Positions 1 through 10,935 of a stretch of 64,000 bases of DNA are shown here, piece after piece. Source of the DNA: Rotaria sordida (lineage: Eukaryota > Rotifera > Eurotatoria > Philodinida > Philodinidae). The notes below the pieces were generated by a model that saw nothing but the letters and a program-made list of their open reading frames with translations, searched no databases and was not told the origin of the DNA. The DNA lies in assembly GCA_905250125.1 (NCBI GenBank), contig CAJNOL010000366.1:61041-125040 (forward strand), written 5' to 3'. The translations under genes and the position numbers were made by a program. Numbering within the stretch: the first letter of the stretch is position 1; each line of letters starts with the position of its first letter.

Positions 1-846
1 TCGATTCAGACTGATTCAGCATCAGTTTAATGTGAGAACAGTGTAAAAATGTCACGAAAGTTCAATATTAGAAAATATTAATTATTCTAGAGAAACTATG
101 CCATTTTGATGATCGATAATATTATCATAGTGCATCTCAAGGGTGTGGGTGGTGTGAACGTCGATGCTCTTGAACCCACACCCACACCCAGTTGCAAATG
201 TAAAATTAGAAATTACTTCATATCTCAACAATATGTTTCCTTTAGTCCTTTCAAATGAAATCTAATGTTTGAGCATTCATATTAGTTTCGGTTGAAAAAA
301 AAGCTTAAGTCAAACAGATGTAAATTAAGATCCATAATTACGACGAAGTTGACGCCAAGTGTTACTTTACACACGTGTGTTTGTTCCATCATTAACAAAC
401 TGAACAGTATATCATAGGATGACACGAAAAAAGAGTAAATCTTTTTGAAAATTTGTATTCTGACAAACGTTTAAAATTGTCTTGAAAAATCGTGGAATCT
501 ATTGGTTTTGCTTTTATAATTGATTGTCAGAAACATAGAAAAATAGAAAATCACATTTAAGAAAGCCTAAGTTTCCACAGAAAAAATGCAAAAATACTTA
601 TTTTAGTAGCAAACCATTCTTTTAAAAACTAATCAATATGACTAAAGTCATGTACAATATCTTCGAGGAAATAAATCTTTCTTTATTTAATAAACTTATT
701 TCTTGATTTCTATGAATTAATATTTTTTAAATATCAAATTTAAGTTATTTAAAACTGTACAATTCGTAAGATCTAAAGTTCTTTATTTAGAAATATTAGA
801 AAAAAAAATTCTTTAACAAAATTAATATTTAAACTATGTTAAATAT
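1..846. other. Intergenic, AT-rich, no gene seen
   Basis: No coding signal was found on either strand. The only structured item is a GTGTGG/CCACAC inverted pair near 141-189. The rest is AT-rich spacer downstream of the TRK transporter gene, which ends at 847. Confidence 0.6.
141..189. repeat. Interstitial GTGTGG/CCACAC inverted pair
   Basis: A G-rich arm (GGGTGTGGGTGGTGTG) is followed by a short spacer and a C-rich arm (CCCACACCCACACCC). It is one of at least 17 such head-to-head pairs in the window. Confidence 0.8.
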
Positions 847-3063
847 TTAAAATTTTGTAATTAATACATCAGATTTCGTTTGATTAATAACATTAGTACT
901 TAATGTTCTTTGTTGATATTCCAAAATGATTTCTTCACGTCGTCGATTAAGTAAATCAATAGCACTATGCTCAATAGCTTCTTGATCTTTCATTGATGCA
1001 AGTAAACCACGATGTCGACCCATTAACATTGTTGTAATAATAATAGTTTTACTTGCTGATGAAAGAACAGTACTAAAACTTGACGCTACATTTGGATATC
1101 CAAGTGTTAATCCAACAGTTCCAAATGCTGATATTATTTCAAAGATTATTTTAAAAACAGTTATATTTGGATCAACAGGTGACATTTTACGATATTCAAT
1201 AGCACATATTAGAAATATAAAAAAAAATAACCAAGTACGTGTTAAAACAATGGAACTAAATGTATGTTTTATAACAGCTCGAATGAAATAAATAAAAAAT
1301 AAACGAATATGTAAATATCTCAAATATCGAGGTCTTCGACTTGTATCATCTACTGATGCTGTATTAGTAAACTGTTGTCGAGCAAGATCTTTAGTAACAA
1401 AACTTTGCCGACGTAGAAAACGTTCCATATGTCGTAGCGGTAGAGCACCAGGTGTAGATAATGATAGGATCGATCCTAGTCGACTCCTACTTCCAGCTAA
1501 ATCTAAAGAATCATTGATATTCATCATAGACTTCGTTTCACTCTCAGCTTCTACTTTTGCTTGTAATGCCAACCAAGATAATTCTAATGGAGATTCATCA
1601 AGAGCACATAACATTTGTGGTTTTGTTGCCATTAACAGTAAATAAACTACTAATGTAGCTGCAGCAAATAAATTTATATCAATTGATGAAAAACCAGCAA
1701 AACGTGTATTTACTGTATGAAAAGTAAATATTAGAAAACGTATACCAGGTGAATACATATCAAAATGATCACTATTTAAATCGAGTATAAGTGAAATACT
1801 AATACCAAATATGTATAATAAAATAGTTACAAATATATAAATACGAGTTTGTACAGTAGGAAAAAGTAAAGTAGATAAACGATGATTATTCAAAAGAATA
1901 TAATCAAAAATAACTTTATGTCGCCATGGAACCAGATAGCGTGCCAAGAAAACTACATTTCGTAATATAATAGGAAAAAATGATGTTCCACTCATGACTA
2001 CCTACGAAAAAAGATTTTTTTTTTGGATTAAATCAATTTAATAAAAATAAACTAAGATGCAATTATTTACCATCATAACAAACACATTAAGATAAACATC
2101 ATGAACAAAACGTGCAAGACCATCCGAAAATGGAGATAATCCATTTTGATTAAAACCTGTTAGAGTAATAATAAATGATGCATACCATGGATTAACACTA
2201 GAATTTCCTTGTAATAATTGATCAGATGTATAATGTACTGATAACCAACTACCAATAGCAATGATTCCTATTGTATAAATAGTAAAACAAGTACTAAGAA
2301 TAAGAATAATACATGTTATATAAGCACGATAACGAAGTTGTGCTGTAGTTGGTAATGTTGCAAGTCGATTTCGAATATGTTCTGGTAAATTTCGACCACG
2401 TTGAGTATTGACTGTTGGCAATTCATCGTTAATTTCATCTTCTAGATCACCATGATCATCATCAACAGTTATTCCTTCGACTCTTTTATGTGTATAAGCT
2501 TTAATAGCTAATGCTGGTAATGTACTAATTGTAACACCTGATATGAATGTAAATAGCATCAATATAGCTTGAGAAGGATGTGAAAGTTTTGCAAAATCTA
2601 ATGTTGTCAAACCACAACTATATACGCATGTACTACTAACAAACCATGCATCAATATAGGCTACTTTCATTTGAACATTACGTAAAGATGAATGATTTTC
2701 AATAAACCAAATAATCAAACCACTCAATAACCCACTGATAATAAAAAAGGCTACATGAATATAAAAATAATAAGTCATTCTCCAACGATGTCGTTGTCTT
2801 GCCGAAGATGTTAATGGTCTTGGATCATGAGTTGTTCTTTCATCTGTTGCAATATCAATCACTGTTGGTATTTGCTGTGGTTGAAATTGTGTCAGTGATT
2901 GTACTCGTGATAATGTATCCGATAGATGATCATCGAATATTTGATCTGGATGAAAACTGGCAGCATCAAAACTAGTAAGGCTTAATTTGTCAACTGCACC
3001 AGTTGCCATGAGAATCTGTGATGATTGCTTTGCACGCTGAGCATCACGAGTCGACAACAGCAT
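847..3063 (-). CDS. TRK/HKT-family potassium transporter, 715 aa, two exons
   Basis: Exons 3063-2071 and 2001-847 are joined by a 69-bp phase-0 GT-AG intron; the start is the ATG at 3063. The protein has the four membrane-pore-membrane repeats of the TRK/Ktr/HKT superfamily and should move K+ across the plasma membrane. The four filter glycines are visible: G151 in SCGLTTLD, G308 in FNQNGLSPFSD, G434 in TRFAGFSSID and G628 in FGTVGLTLGYP. All-glycine filters are the K+-selective type. The last motif closely resembles fungal Trk1. Acidic and polar cytosolic linkers separate the repeats. This transporter class is typical of fungi, plants and bacteria and is not a standard animal family, so horizontal acquisition is plausible, but that is inference. 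No frame break was seen. Confidence 0.88.
2002..2070 (-). other. Intron of the TRK transporter gene (69 bp)
   Basis: The donor GTAAAT follows codon ATG 331, and the acceptor TTTTTCGTAG precedes GTAGTCATG. The splice keeps phase 0 and joins the second and third pore repeats. The length is typical of the other introns in this window. Confidence 0.85.
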
Positions 3064-4134
3064 GTCTCTATTGTTCGTTTGCTTATGTTACACTAAACTT
3101 TTGACTTTATCATAGATTCACTACACTTGATATACTACCTGTACATATGTAGTGAAGCGAAGCATGACGTTAATTTGGTTTGATTTTTAAACGATATAGA
3201 CTTCATAAAAATATTGATGAATTAATGTATATTTTCATACCTCACAATGTGTATACAAAAGCATCAATAAATCAGGAGAATAGCATTGCCTCTAGCGAGC
3301 CCAATGCAATTCATGAAATGTTTATTGAATACAAGACCATTTAGTATTGATAACAAAGTATGTATCACATTTGTTTTGTTTTCTTCAAAAAAAAAACTTT
3401 ATTTTTTCCCTACGAGAAATATATTTCATTTATTTGCAGCAATTTATTACAATTGATCATATGACTTCGAAATGTCATCTTTTTATTTTACGAAGCAAAT
3501 ACCTAATTTTGGCGTAATTTTTCTTTGAAAAAAAAAACAGTTCGGTATTGCTATATTAAAATATTTTATTCAAATCATGAAATTGTTACAAAAAAGGCTT
3601 TCATTTGATACTAATAAGTAGCAGTCTTTTTCTGTTTGTTACTTTTTATTATTTCTATAACAAGTGAAATAATAAGTAAAAAGATGCTAGCTCAATCTCT
3701 GTCGAATTAAAATGTGAAATACGAGGATGCAGCTATTATTGATAATCACATAAAAATTGGGTGTGGGTATGAGATGGAAGAATACCCACACTTCATCCTC
3801 AATAGATATTTACCAATGTCCATCGATACTTCGTTCATATGTAAATGATTCTTTTTCTTCATTTCGGTCATCCAGCAAGCATTTACCCTTCAATAATCTA
3901 TAATCTTATTGAATTCAACTTGACGGTCGTATATATCCTTTGTTGCCTACTATCCGTGCGTTTCTGGCAACATAAGTCAATCGGAAGAATCGTCGTCATC
4001 GTTGCAGACAATGTCAGCCGTCACTGCCGATAGACGAAACAATTAATATTACGTTCAACTACGACCGCTGGTTTATACAATGGCTTATATCATTATGTTC
4101 TATAGGTCAACTATTCATAGTACATTTGTATATA
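3064..4134. other. Intergenic, no gene recognised
   Basis: AT-rich DNA upstream of the TRK gene. It holds a GTGTGG-type inverted pair at 3759-3800. Short open frames here show no recognisable motif. Confidence 0.5.
3759..3800. repeat. Interstitial GTGTGG/CCACAC inverted pair
   Basis: GGGTGTGGGTATGAG is followed by a short spacer and TACCCACACTTCATCC. It is a degenerate member of the dispersed telomere-like hairpin family. Confidence 0.65.
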
Positions 4135-4388
4135 CCGGGTGGCCCGAAAGTAAAGAAAAATAATGGGTATCTAATAATAACTGATGAAAAACTGTTAATG
4201 ATATTTTTCATACTTTTTATTGATTTAGAGAGCTAAAATTTTCAGAAATAAAAGGTGTTAATTAGATATATATGTAATAAAAATTTCAGCTCTTTACATC
4301 AATAAAAAGTATGAAAAATATCATTAACAGTTTTTCATTAGTTATTATGGGATACTCATCATTTTTCCTTACTTTTGGGCCACCCGAT
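4135..4388. mobile_element. Long-TIR MITE (CGGGTGGCCC ends), TA flanks
   Basis: The ends CCGGGTGGCCCGAAAGTAA and the complement of CTTACTTTTGGGCCACCCG form an inverted repeat. It continues inward for most of the element (ACTGATGAAAAACTGTTAATG on the left has its complement on the right). Flanking TA dinucleotides and CGGGTG termini fit a Tc1/mariner-like non-autonomous element. There is no transposase frame; the short open frame across the right arm is incidental. Confidence 0.75.
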
Positions 4389-4787
4389 ATATGTACTACT
4401 AATATTTTCCCTAGAAAATTATTTATATCATTCGAAAGTTTATCTGAATATAGACGAATACATGTGTCGTTCTCAACAACAAGTAAGAAAGATTTTGAAA
4501 AAATTATGTATTCCTAACTGAAATAGGAACATGAAGATAAGAGTATAATTTACAATCGACAGTAGGAAAAATGAAGTTTGTAAATTTTTATTAAAATAAT
4601 TTCGTTATCAATACTGCGCTTATTTGAAACCTGCTCCTATAATAATCATGCTAGTCTTATCTGAATGATACAGAACAACTTCGTTCTATATGGTATCTGA
4701 ATAGTTTCCATAATGACTGTCGATATTATCAGTGGTTCTATCTTATTTTATAAATACGAAAACGAATGATATTTCAATTTTTTTAAG

Positions 4788-5168
4788 AATATATTGGTTA
4801 ATCAAAAACAATCAACTGATGATCAACTTGAACTTGTACCATATGATTTAATCAATGGTTATCATGGAAATCAGCTGTTATTGAATCAAATCAGTAAGTA
4901 ATAAATGTTTAGTGTTCAAATCTGATAGAATGATCTGATAAATGATATCGTTTCAATAAATCTAAGTGGTCGAAAATTTCCAAAAACTAAATCTAATTTA
5001 TTTGTTGTAGAACAACAATTAACTGACATCGAGCAAAAACTACATGATAATGAAAAAAAGTTACATGATAATGAAAAAAAACTGGCACTTATAAACGAAG
5101 AAATAGTTGCAATGAAAGAAAAATTTCTTATCCTTATGCAAAAGCGCAAGATTCAAAACAATGATTGA
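4788..5168 (+). CDS. 3' end of a small coiled-coil protein gene (two exons seen)
   Basis: Exons 4788-4893 and 5011-5168 are joined across a 117-bp GT-AG intron (donor GTAAGT, acceptor TTGTTGTAG, phase 1) and encode 87 aa ending in TGA. The second exon is a lysine/glutamate-rich helix with two exact copies of the heptad KLHDNEK, followed by ALINEEIVAMKEKF, so a leucine-zipper coiled coil is expected. The first exon has an upstream acceptor (TTTTTTTAAG), so the 5' part of the gene is missing or unrecognised. No family was recognised. The minus-strand open frame at 4916-5149 is its shadow. Confidence 0.45.
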
Positions 5169-5587
5169 GTTAAACAACATTATAATGTTTTAAAATCGAC
5201 TTTTTATCCTCTAGAGATCATTCTACCTATATAGTGACTGCTATTTATTTCGTTAAATAAAAAGTACTATAAAAAAATTCAAGAATTGTTAGTTGTCATT
5301 TATTTGTTTTCTTGTTGTTATTATTGATCAATAAAGAATAGTTATTAGACAATTTTGAATGTTTAAAAAAAGAATACTTCTATCAGTATGAATCGCATTC
5401 TAGTCATCATCAATAAGAAATTTATTGCATTCAAGTTTGTTTCTTTTTTGTTCAATCATCAATTCCGAATGCTTTATATTATGGTGTCTTTATTTTCAAT
5501 TTTAATCAAACAAAATAACATTCCATTTCAAATTGAAATGGTGGTCGTTAGAATTAACTGATGAAAGTGTGGTTGTCGGTATAGAAT

Positions 5588-5623
5588 TGGTGTAAGAGAG
5601 CGCCAACGCCCACACCCACACCC
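5588..5623. repeat. Interstitial CCACAC repeat with partial inverted arm
   Basis: GGTGTAAGAGAGCG is followed by CGCCCACACCCACACCC. Only the C-rich arm is well preserved. Confidence 0.6.
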
Positions 5624-5921
5624 TACAAGAACATACACTGAACATCAGAAATTGTAATGTCAGCAATTGTTTGATTGAAATTACGAAAAATCACTTGGTT
5701 TACTGTTAATCACAAATGGCATTTTTGTTTCAGTCTACTTCTGCGATTATTGGATTTCGACAAAAGCAAATAAGTAATACTAGTCGATCTTTAATTCGAA
5801 TAGAAAGGAAAAAAACAAATCCTTTCAAATCCACTCATCTAAATCACGCATTATTCGATTTGTTAGCTTGACGAACAAAATTTGGTTTTCAAAATCGTCG
5901 GAATTTTCAATCGAATCAAAG

Positions 5922-5983
5922 AGGATGTGGGTGTGAGTGGAAGTGTGGGATGTAGATCTTCCATTCATCCACACCCACACCCT
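5922..5983. repeat. Interstitial GTGTGG/CCACAC inverted pair
   Basis: A G-rich arm (GGATGTGGGTGTGAGTGG), a spacer with the palindrome AGATCT, and a C-rich arm (CATCCACACCCACACCC). Confidence 0.75.
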
Positions 5984-6635
5984 GACGTATAATTGTCGAG
6001 AAAATCAAGGTTCAACATGAGATTTTTAGAGACCGTCGAACCTTTGATATTTGCATATCTCCAATTTAGAATATTTTTGAGAGGCCAGGTATAATTCATT
6101 TAAATGAGCATAGTATTGGCTTCATTTTGTATCTAATGTGTAGGAATTTTCAGTTTACTACATGGATTTTATCACCAATTCAAATTAAGTATAAAGTACG
6201 ATTTTATCCATTTTTTCAAACACTCCCAAACTATGAGTTTTAGCGATATAGCTCTAAAAATTACTGTATAGAGACAACTTTTTATGCTGCATCCAATGAT
6301 GAAATCAAAACTTCTAAAGAACATTGCGGAAAAATAAAACAGACCGATTTCGGGGATCAATTTTCAACAAAATCGACTTTTGAGCCTGTCATACCGAAGT
6401 TAGCGCATGATTTGAATCAAAACAAAGTATCCACTCTTAGATAACTCCACGAGGGCTACAAAACTCGCATACTTAAATCTTGCTGGCAAAAAAGTCGATG
6501 TAAAAGTGGCGAATCTGTGTGGAAGTACTCATTTGTTTATTAAATTTATAATTTGTATTAATACTCATCGTACAGTTGGATATAAAACTCGATATGATGA
6601 AATAATAATAATATTTTTCTCTATTAGAACATCTT

Positions 6636-8577
6636 TCAAAAATTGAAAGATAACAACAAGAACATTAGTAGAACAGGAAACAAACAGATAGAATATAAAC
6701 AATTAGCATTGTTCATTGTCGTTGTGAATGTTGTTATTGTTGAACTAATCGATGTGAACGTAGATGATGATGTTGTCATAGTTTCAATCGTACGAAAAAT
6801 ACTAGTAAGATCGACAATAGAACCAGCAGTAGCATGAGGATTTGGATTAAGTTTAAGAATGTGACAAGCAATATGATAAATATCTACATTATTAAGTGAA
6901 TGAATTGATACATTTTTATTGAAAGAAGGACCACGAGCCATAAATATGGCTTGCATAGTTGCTAATGTATTATCCCATCCATGATTACCTTTTTTATTAT
7001 AAATTTGTTTTTTTGTTGTCTAAATATTAATTAAAAATAATATTTAATTAAGTTAATTAAAAGATTTACTCGAGATAAAATTTGACCTTCAAAATTTGGA
7101 AATACAGTTATTTCCCCAAGTCGATGTTTTGGTTTTGAATAATGAAAACGTTCAGGAATTTCATTACGTCTATATACTGTTACATTAGGTATATTAATAA
7201 GTTTATTGTAAACTTTTTTAGTCTGTTATTATTGAATAATTAAATTGATAATAGATATATTGTTAAAATGATGTAGATATGCTTACTAGTCCATGTTTTG
7301 GCATTACATTGAATAATGCACCAGATAGAAGATTTGTTTCAACGGATTTTGGGCTAAGATATTTTTCGAAAAATGGTCGTATTACTCCTGTTACATTACC
7401 CATGCCCTTAAAATCTTGAAATGAATTCGAATTGTTGATATTTTTTGAAAAATATATAAAATTATGAAGTCTCTAAATTATTTTTTACATACATGATCAG
7501 AGAGTATAATAATATTTAAATCATCATTGAGTTCTTTCTTTGTTTTATTCAATAAATATTCTATATCAAAATCAAGACGAAGTAACTAATTAGAGAAGTA
7601 AAAAAATCTAAATATATCTATTTTAAGTAAGTTTCTACTTACTGTATCGTATATTTTTGGTGAATCTGGGCCATATGTATGTCCTTGTTTATCTGGTTCA
7701 CTTAAAGAGAAAATAATTATTTTCAATAGATTAAAATTTATTTATGAACTATACAAATGATATAACATAACGAGTTGAATTGGTAATTCACGAAAGTAAT
7801 TTATAGCATTATCGATTTTTTCACGAAAAGGTATATCATCAGTGTACAACCAACTATAGATAAGTGGACGTACTCCATCAAACTCATTATGACATGCTGG
7901 CCAAAAAAGAACTGCAGATTTTATTTTCTAAACATTGTAATATGAAATTCATCGATATATATATATATATTTAATCTTAAATAAATACTTGTTTTGTTGC
8001 AGTAATCCATATAGGTTCTACTTTTGGATCAGACCATTGTCCATCATCACGATTATCTAAAAAAGTAAAAGATGAATTAACATTATTTTATAGTAGATCA
8101 AACAAGTGGAATATATATATATATATATACTCATTCCAATTGTTAATTTTAATAATCGATCGTAGAATGAATTATGTACAATGCCATGTTCTTCTGGATA
8201 CATTCCTAAATTTTATACACGAGAGATACTATTAAATAACTCATGTTCATATATCTACTGATAAACCTGTTGCGATTGAAATATGATTAGGATATGTCAA
8301 TGTAGGATATGTAGGTTGCATTCCATGTGTTGCTCGTACACCCTCATTACGAAATCGATTTAATGTAGGTAAATAATGTTCACGTAAATAATCATGTCGA
8401 AATCCTTCGAAATAAGTTATTTTTAAATTGCAATCAAATTCTTTTCTTTTATATCCTACCATCAAGTGAAATAATAAGTAGACGTTGCTTTTTAGATGAT
8501 TGTTTCGTAGCATCAGTATATATAAATAATACTACTTGAAAAACATAAACTATCAACATGATGTACAGAAAGTGCAT
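6636..8577 (-). CDS. Ectonucleotide pyrophosphatase/phosphodiesterase (ENPP family), 10 exons
   Basis: An extracellular metal-dependent phosphodiesterase of the alkaline phosphatase superfamily that cleaves nucleotide or phospholipid phosphodiesters. The ATG at 8577 opens a hydrophobic signal/anchor (MHFLYIMLIVYVFQVVLF). Exons by 5'-3' order: 8577-8460, 8404-8267, 8205-8131, 8056-7989, 7929-7755, 7700-7643, 7585-7493, 7406-7287, 7222-7070, 7019-6636. Metal and catalytic motifs are present: LIISLDGFR, PTLTYPNH (nucleophile Thr), EPDKQGH, SDHGMGN and GNHGWDN. The protein is about 460 aa and ends in a Ser/Thr-rich stretch plus a hydrophobic tail, so a membrane or GPI anchor is likely. Oddity: at the start of exon 5 an A6 run (7919-7924) leaves the frame off by two bases. 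This could be an assembly error, an indel or a misread splice site. Confidence 0.85.
8405..8459 (-). other. Intron 1 of the ENPP gene (55 bp)
   Basis: The donor GTAGGATAT splits the glycine of the SLDG|FR motif and the acceptor is TTCGAAG. The same intron is recognisable in the inverted duplicate near 10290, which shows that the duplicate came from genomic DNA, not cDNA. Confidence 0.85.
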
Positions 8578-8652
8578 TGTAGTTGCAAAGACAAAGCCGA
8601 TTAGTTTGTGAACAATATAAATATCAAAACTAAGAATATCAAAAAACAAGAA

Positions 8653-8890
8653 TAATTACCTTACGTCTCTAATTCTTTCAATTTCAGATTTTTTTTATTC
8701 TTGAAATAGTATATATTATAAATTAGATAAGATTGTAAATATGCCATAAAGAGATTAGAAAGAGATATGAGATTATATATTTCATTTTTCTTTGTGTTAT
8801 TAAAGGTTAATCTATCACTGAGCCTAGCATATTTACTATACACTATCACATGAAAAATTTTCATATATCTTCTTCATTATTAGAAATGCA
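8653..8890. repeat. ENPP upstream repeat, copy A
   Basis: The sequence just upstream of the ENPP start recurs inverted at about 8990-9205 and again in direct orientation at about 10319-10550. Shared words include AATAAGATTGTAAATA-type and TAGTGATAGATTAACC-type stretches. It may include the ENPP promoter region. Confidence 0.75.
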
Positions 8891-8989
8891 AGATCCTACA
8901 AAAAAAATTTTAATACAAAATTTTAACTGTCTCAACTAAGAAAGTTAACATTTTGTATTCATAATTTTGTTTTTCATGATCTTTCATTT

Positions 8990-9205
8990 TTAATGATGAA
9001 AAATATATATGAGAATTTTTCGTATGACAGTCTATAGTAAATATGTTCGATTCAGTCATGGACTAACCTTTAAGAACATCAAGAAAAAAGAAATATTTCA
9101 TCTTATACCTCTCCTAAATCTGTTCACGATATATTTACAATCTCATTCATCTAATTTTTAATATATACTATTTCAAGAATAAAAAATCGAAAATCGAAAG
9201 AATTG
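8990..9205. repeat. ENPP upstream repeat, inverted copy A'
   Basis: Reverse complement of 8653-8890 with moderate divergence, forming a large imperfect hairpin with a spacer of about 100 bp. The words CTATAGTAAATATGTTCG and AATATATACTATTTCAAG match the complementary strand of copy A. Confidence 0.75.
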
Positions 9206-10086
9206 CTTGTTTGAGGTTTATTCAACTCTCTACCAATAATAGAGCCTAAAAAGACATGATGCTGATTACACCTGTTGTGAAGAATGAAAAGCAATTAAAT
9301 CAAAGCACGAACACAAAGCACATAAAACTATAAGTAAAGACAGAATGAGTCATGTACGACAGCGTCCAGAATCAAAACAGATTGGTATGCCAGCAGAATG
9401 TATAGACCATCGATGAACAACTAGCTTTATATGTCTAGAGCAGAACTGACTTATATAAATATGGTGCTGTGAGAGGAAAAACTCGAATATGATTGTAACG
9501 TTTTTAATCGATTAATTCTCTGAAATAATCCAAGGTTAAGTGACGTTTATCTGGATAATTCATATAATTTGTTCGACCTTCATTTGATATGTCTTATCAC
9601 CATATTTGTCGTCCTTGCTTAAATCATAGCTGTGTATACTCTTAACTAGATTATTACGAGCTATGACGCTACCATCACATTTGTCTTACCTTACAAATAC
9701 TCACCTTATCTTTCTCATAACATGAGCTCGCTTTCTTTCAAGGTGTCTTCCCGTCCTCTTGATATGTGTTTTCTTCTTCCTAAGACTCTTTTCTTTTCTC
9801 TCCATATGTTCTTTTTCCCCTGTGTATAGCTTACTCCTTGGTTTGTTCCGTCTTATCTTGGGACATTGACATTCTGTATGTTATATATAGATAAACATAT
9901 GCTAGGTATGTAAAATTTACGCTTCATGACATTAAGAAACAGAATAAAATGTCACTCTATCAGCACTAATACTACTTCTATCAAGAAATTGTCACAAGAA
10001 TGCTAATTTCCGAGAAAGGAATAAGTTAACATTACGCCAATCCTCTCCCAAACTGAAAGAATTCGAGACGTGACGTAGTTATGGTT
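9206..10086. other. Spacer within the duplicated block, no gene seen
   Basis: Unique-looking AT-rich DNA that separates the inverted upstream copy from the inverted ENPP exon-1 copy. If the inversion was one event, this stretch of about 0.9 kb was inserted or captured afterwards. Confidence 0.4.
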
Positions 10087-10318
10087 TTTTAATTTCTTAG
10101 TGTTGGTATGTATATCTTTCATAAACTAATCGGCTTTGTCCTTGTGACTGAAATGCACTTTTTTCACATCATGTTGATAGTTTATATCTTTCAAGTAGTA
10201 TTATTGATATGTATATACTAATGCTATCAATCAATCATAACAAAGGCTACGTCTACTCATTGTTTTATTTGATGGTGGGATATAAAGAAAAAGATTTGAT
10301 TGTAATTTAAAAGTAACT
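10087..10318 (+). pseudogene. Inverted partial duplicate of ENPP exon 1 and intron 1
   Basis: Plus-strand sequence here matches the minus-strand ENPP 5' end: CATAAACTAATCGGCTTTGTC, the signal-anchor region, GCTACGTCTACTCATTG, the LDG codons and the intron-1 donor GGTGGGATATAAAG. The copy stops before exon 2 and the open frame is broken, so it is a non-functional fragment. Confidence 0.75.
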
Positions 10319-10550
10319 AGGTCACATCTCGAATTTCTTCAATTGTAGATTTTGTATCCTTGCAATAGTGCTTATTAAGGATTAGATGAATAAGATTGTA
10401 AATAGGTCATGAAGACATTTGGAAGAGGTATAAGATGAAACATTTCTTTTTTCTTTATGTTCTTAAAGGTCAGTCTATGTCTGAATCGAGCATATTTACT
10501 AGAGACTGTCATATGTAAAATTTTGATATACTGTTTTTATCATTGAAAAT
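10319..10550. repeat. ENPP upstream repeat, direct copy A''
   Basis: A third copy of the 8653-8890 block, in the same orientation as the first (for example AGATTGTAAATAGGTCATGAAG and GAGCATATTTACTAGAGAC). Confidence 0.7.
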
Positions 10551-10794
10551 GAAAGACTATGTAAAAAAAAACACTAAACATCCAAACTTTTAGCTTTCTT
10601 TGTTGAATAAGTAGTTCATAAAGTGAATGAGGAAAGTTGAAGGTTAAATCAATTGATTCACATTTATCAAGTGAAAGTTGTTCCAAATGATTATTTCTAA
10701 TATCAATTATAGAACAAAGTAGTTCGGCTCGATATTGTGTTTTATTTATAATAGTTAAGATCATCTCATCGGGCAAATCAAGTAATTCGAACAT
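10540..10794 (-). CDS. F-box-like protein fragment, 84 aa
   Basis: The ATG at 10794 opens MFELLDLPDEMILTIINK, which has the LPDE(I/M)L core of an F-box, the Skp1-binding module of SCF ubiquitin ligases. The following CSIIDIRNNHLEQLSLDKC resembles the first repeat of bdelloid-type F-box proteins, whose usual length is several hundred residues. The frame then runs into a hydrophobic tail and stops, so this is probably a truncated or decayed member or an exon with a missed downstream splice. Confidence 0.5.
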   Translation of the reverse strand: MFELLDLPDEMILTIINKTQYRAELLCSIIDIRNNHLEQLSLDKCESIDLTFNFPHSLYELLIQQRKLKVWMFSVFFYIVFHFQ

Positions 10795-10935
10795 ATTTTC
10801 TACGAAAAAGAAAATATAAAATGCATTAAATAGTTTTCTAAATACATATGCTTGATGAGCATTGTATAAATTAGAGCCAATTATCAAAGAACTTTCAAAC
10901 AATGATGTGATATTCAAAATAAAGAAAATGTACAT

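Larger units (their letters stand above)
5169..6635. other. Intergenic, two GTGTGG hairpins, no gene seen
   Basis: AT-rich spacer between the coiled-coil gene and the 3' end of the ENPP gene. Two GTGTGG-type inverted pairs lie at 5588-5623 and 5922-5983. No other supported feature was found. Confidence 0.5.

Noticed and set aside
4311-4517. Plus-strand open frame over the MITE right arm
   Set aside because: It is explained by the inverted repeat; no motif.
6643-6837. Plus-strand frame rich in Val and Asp
   Set aside because: Antisense shadow of the Ser/Thr-rich C-terminus of the ENPP gene.
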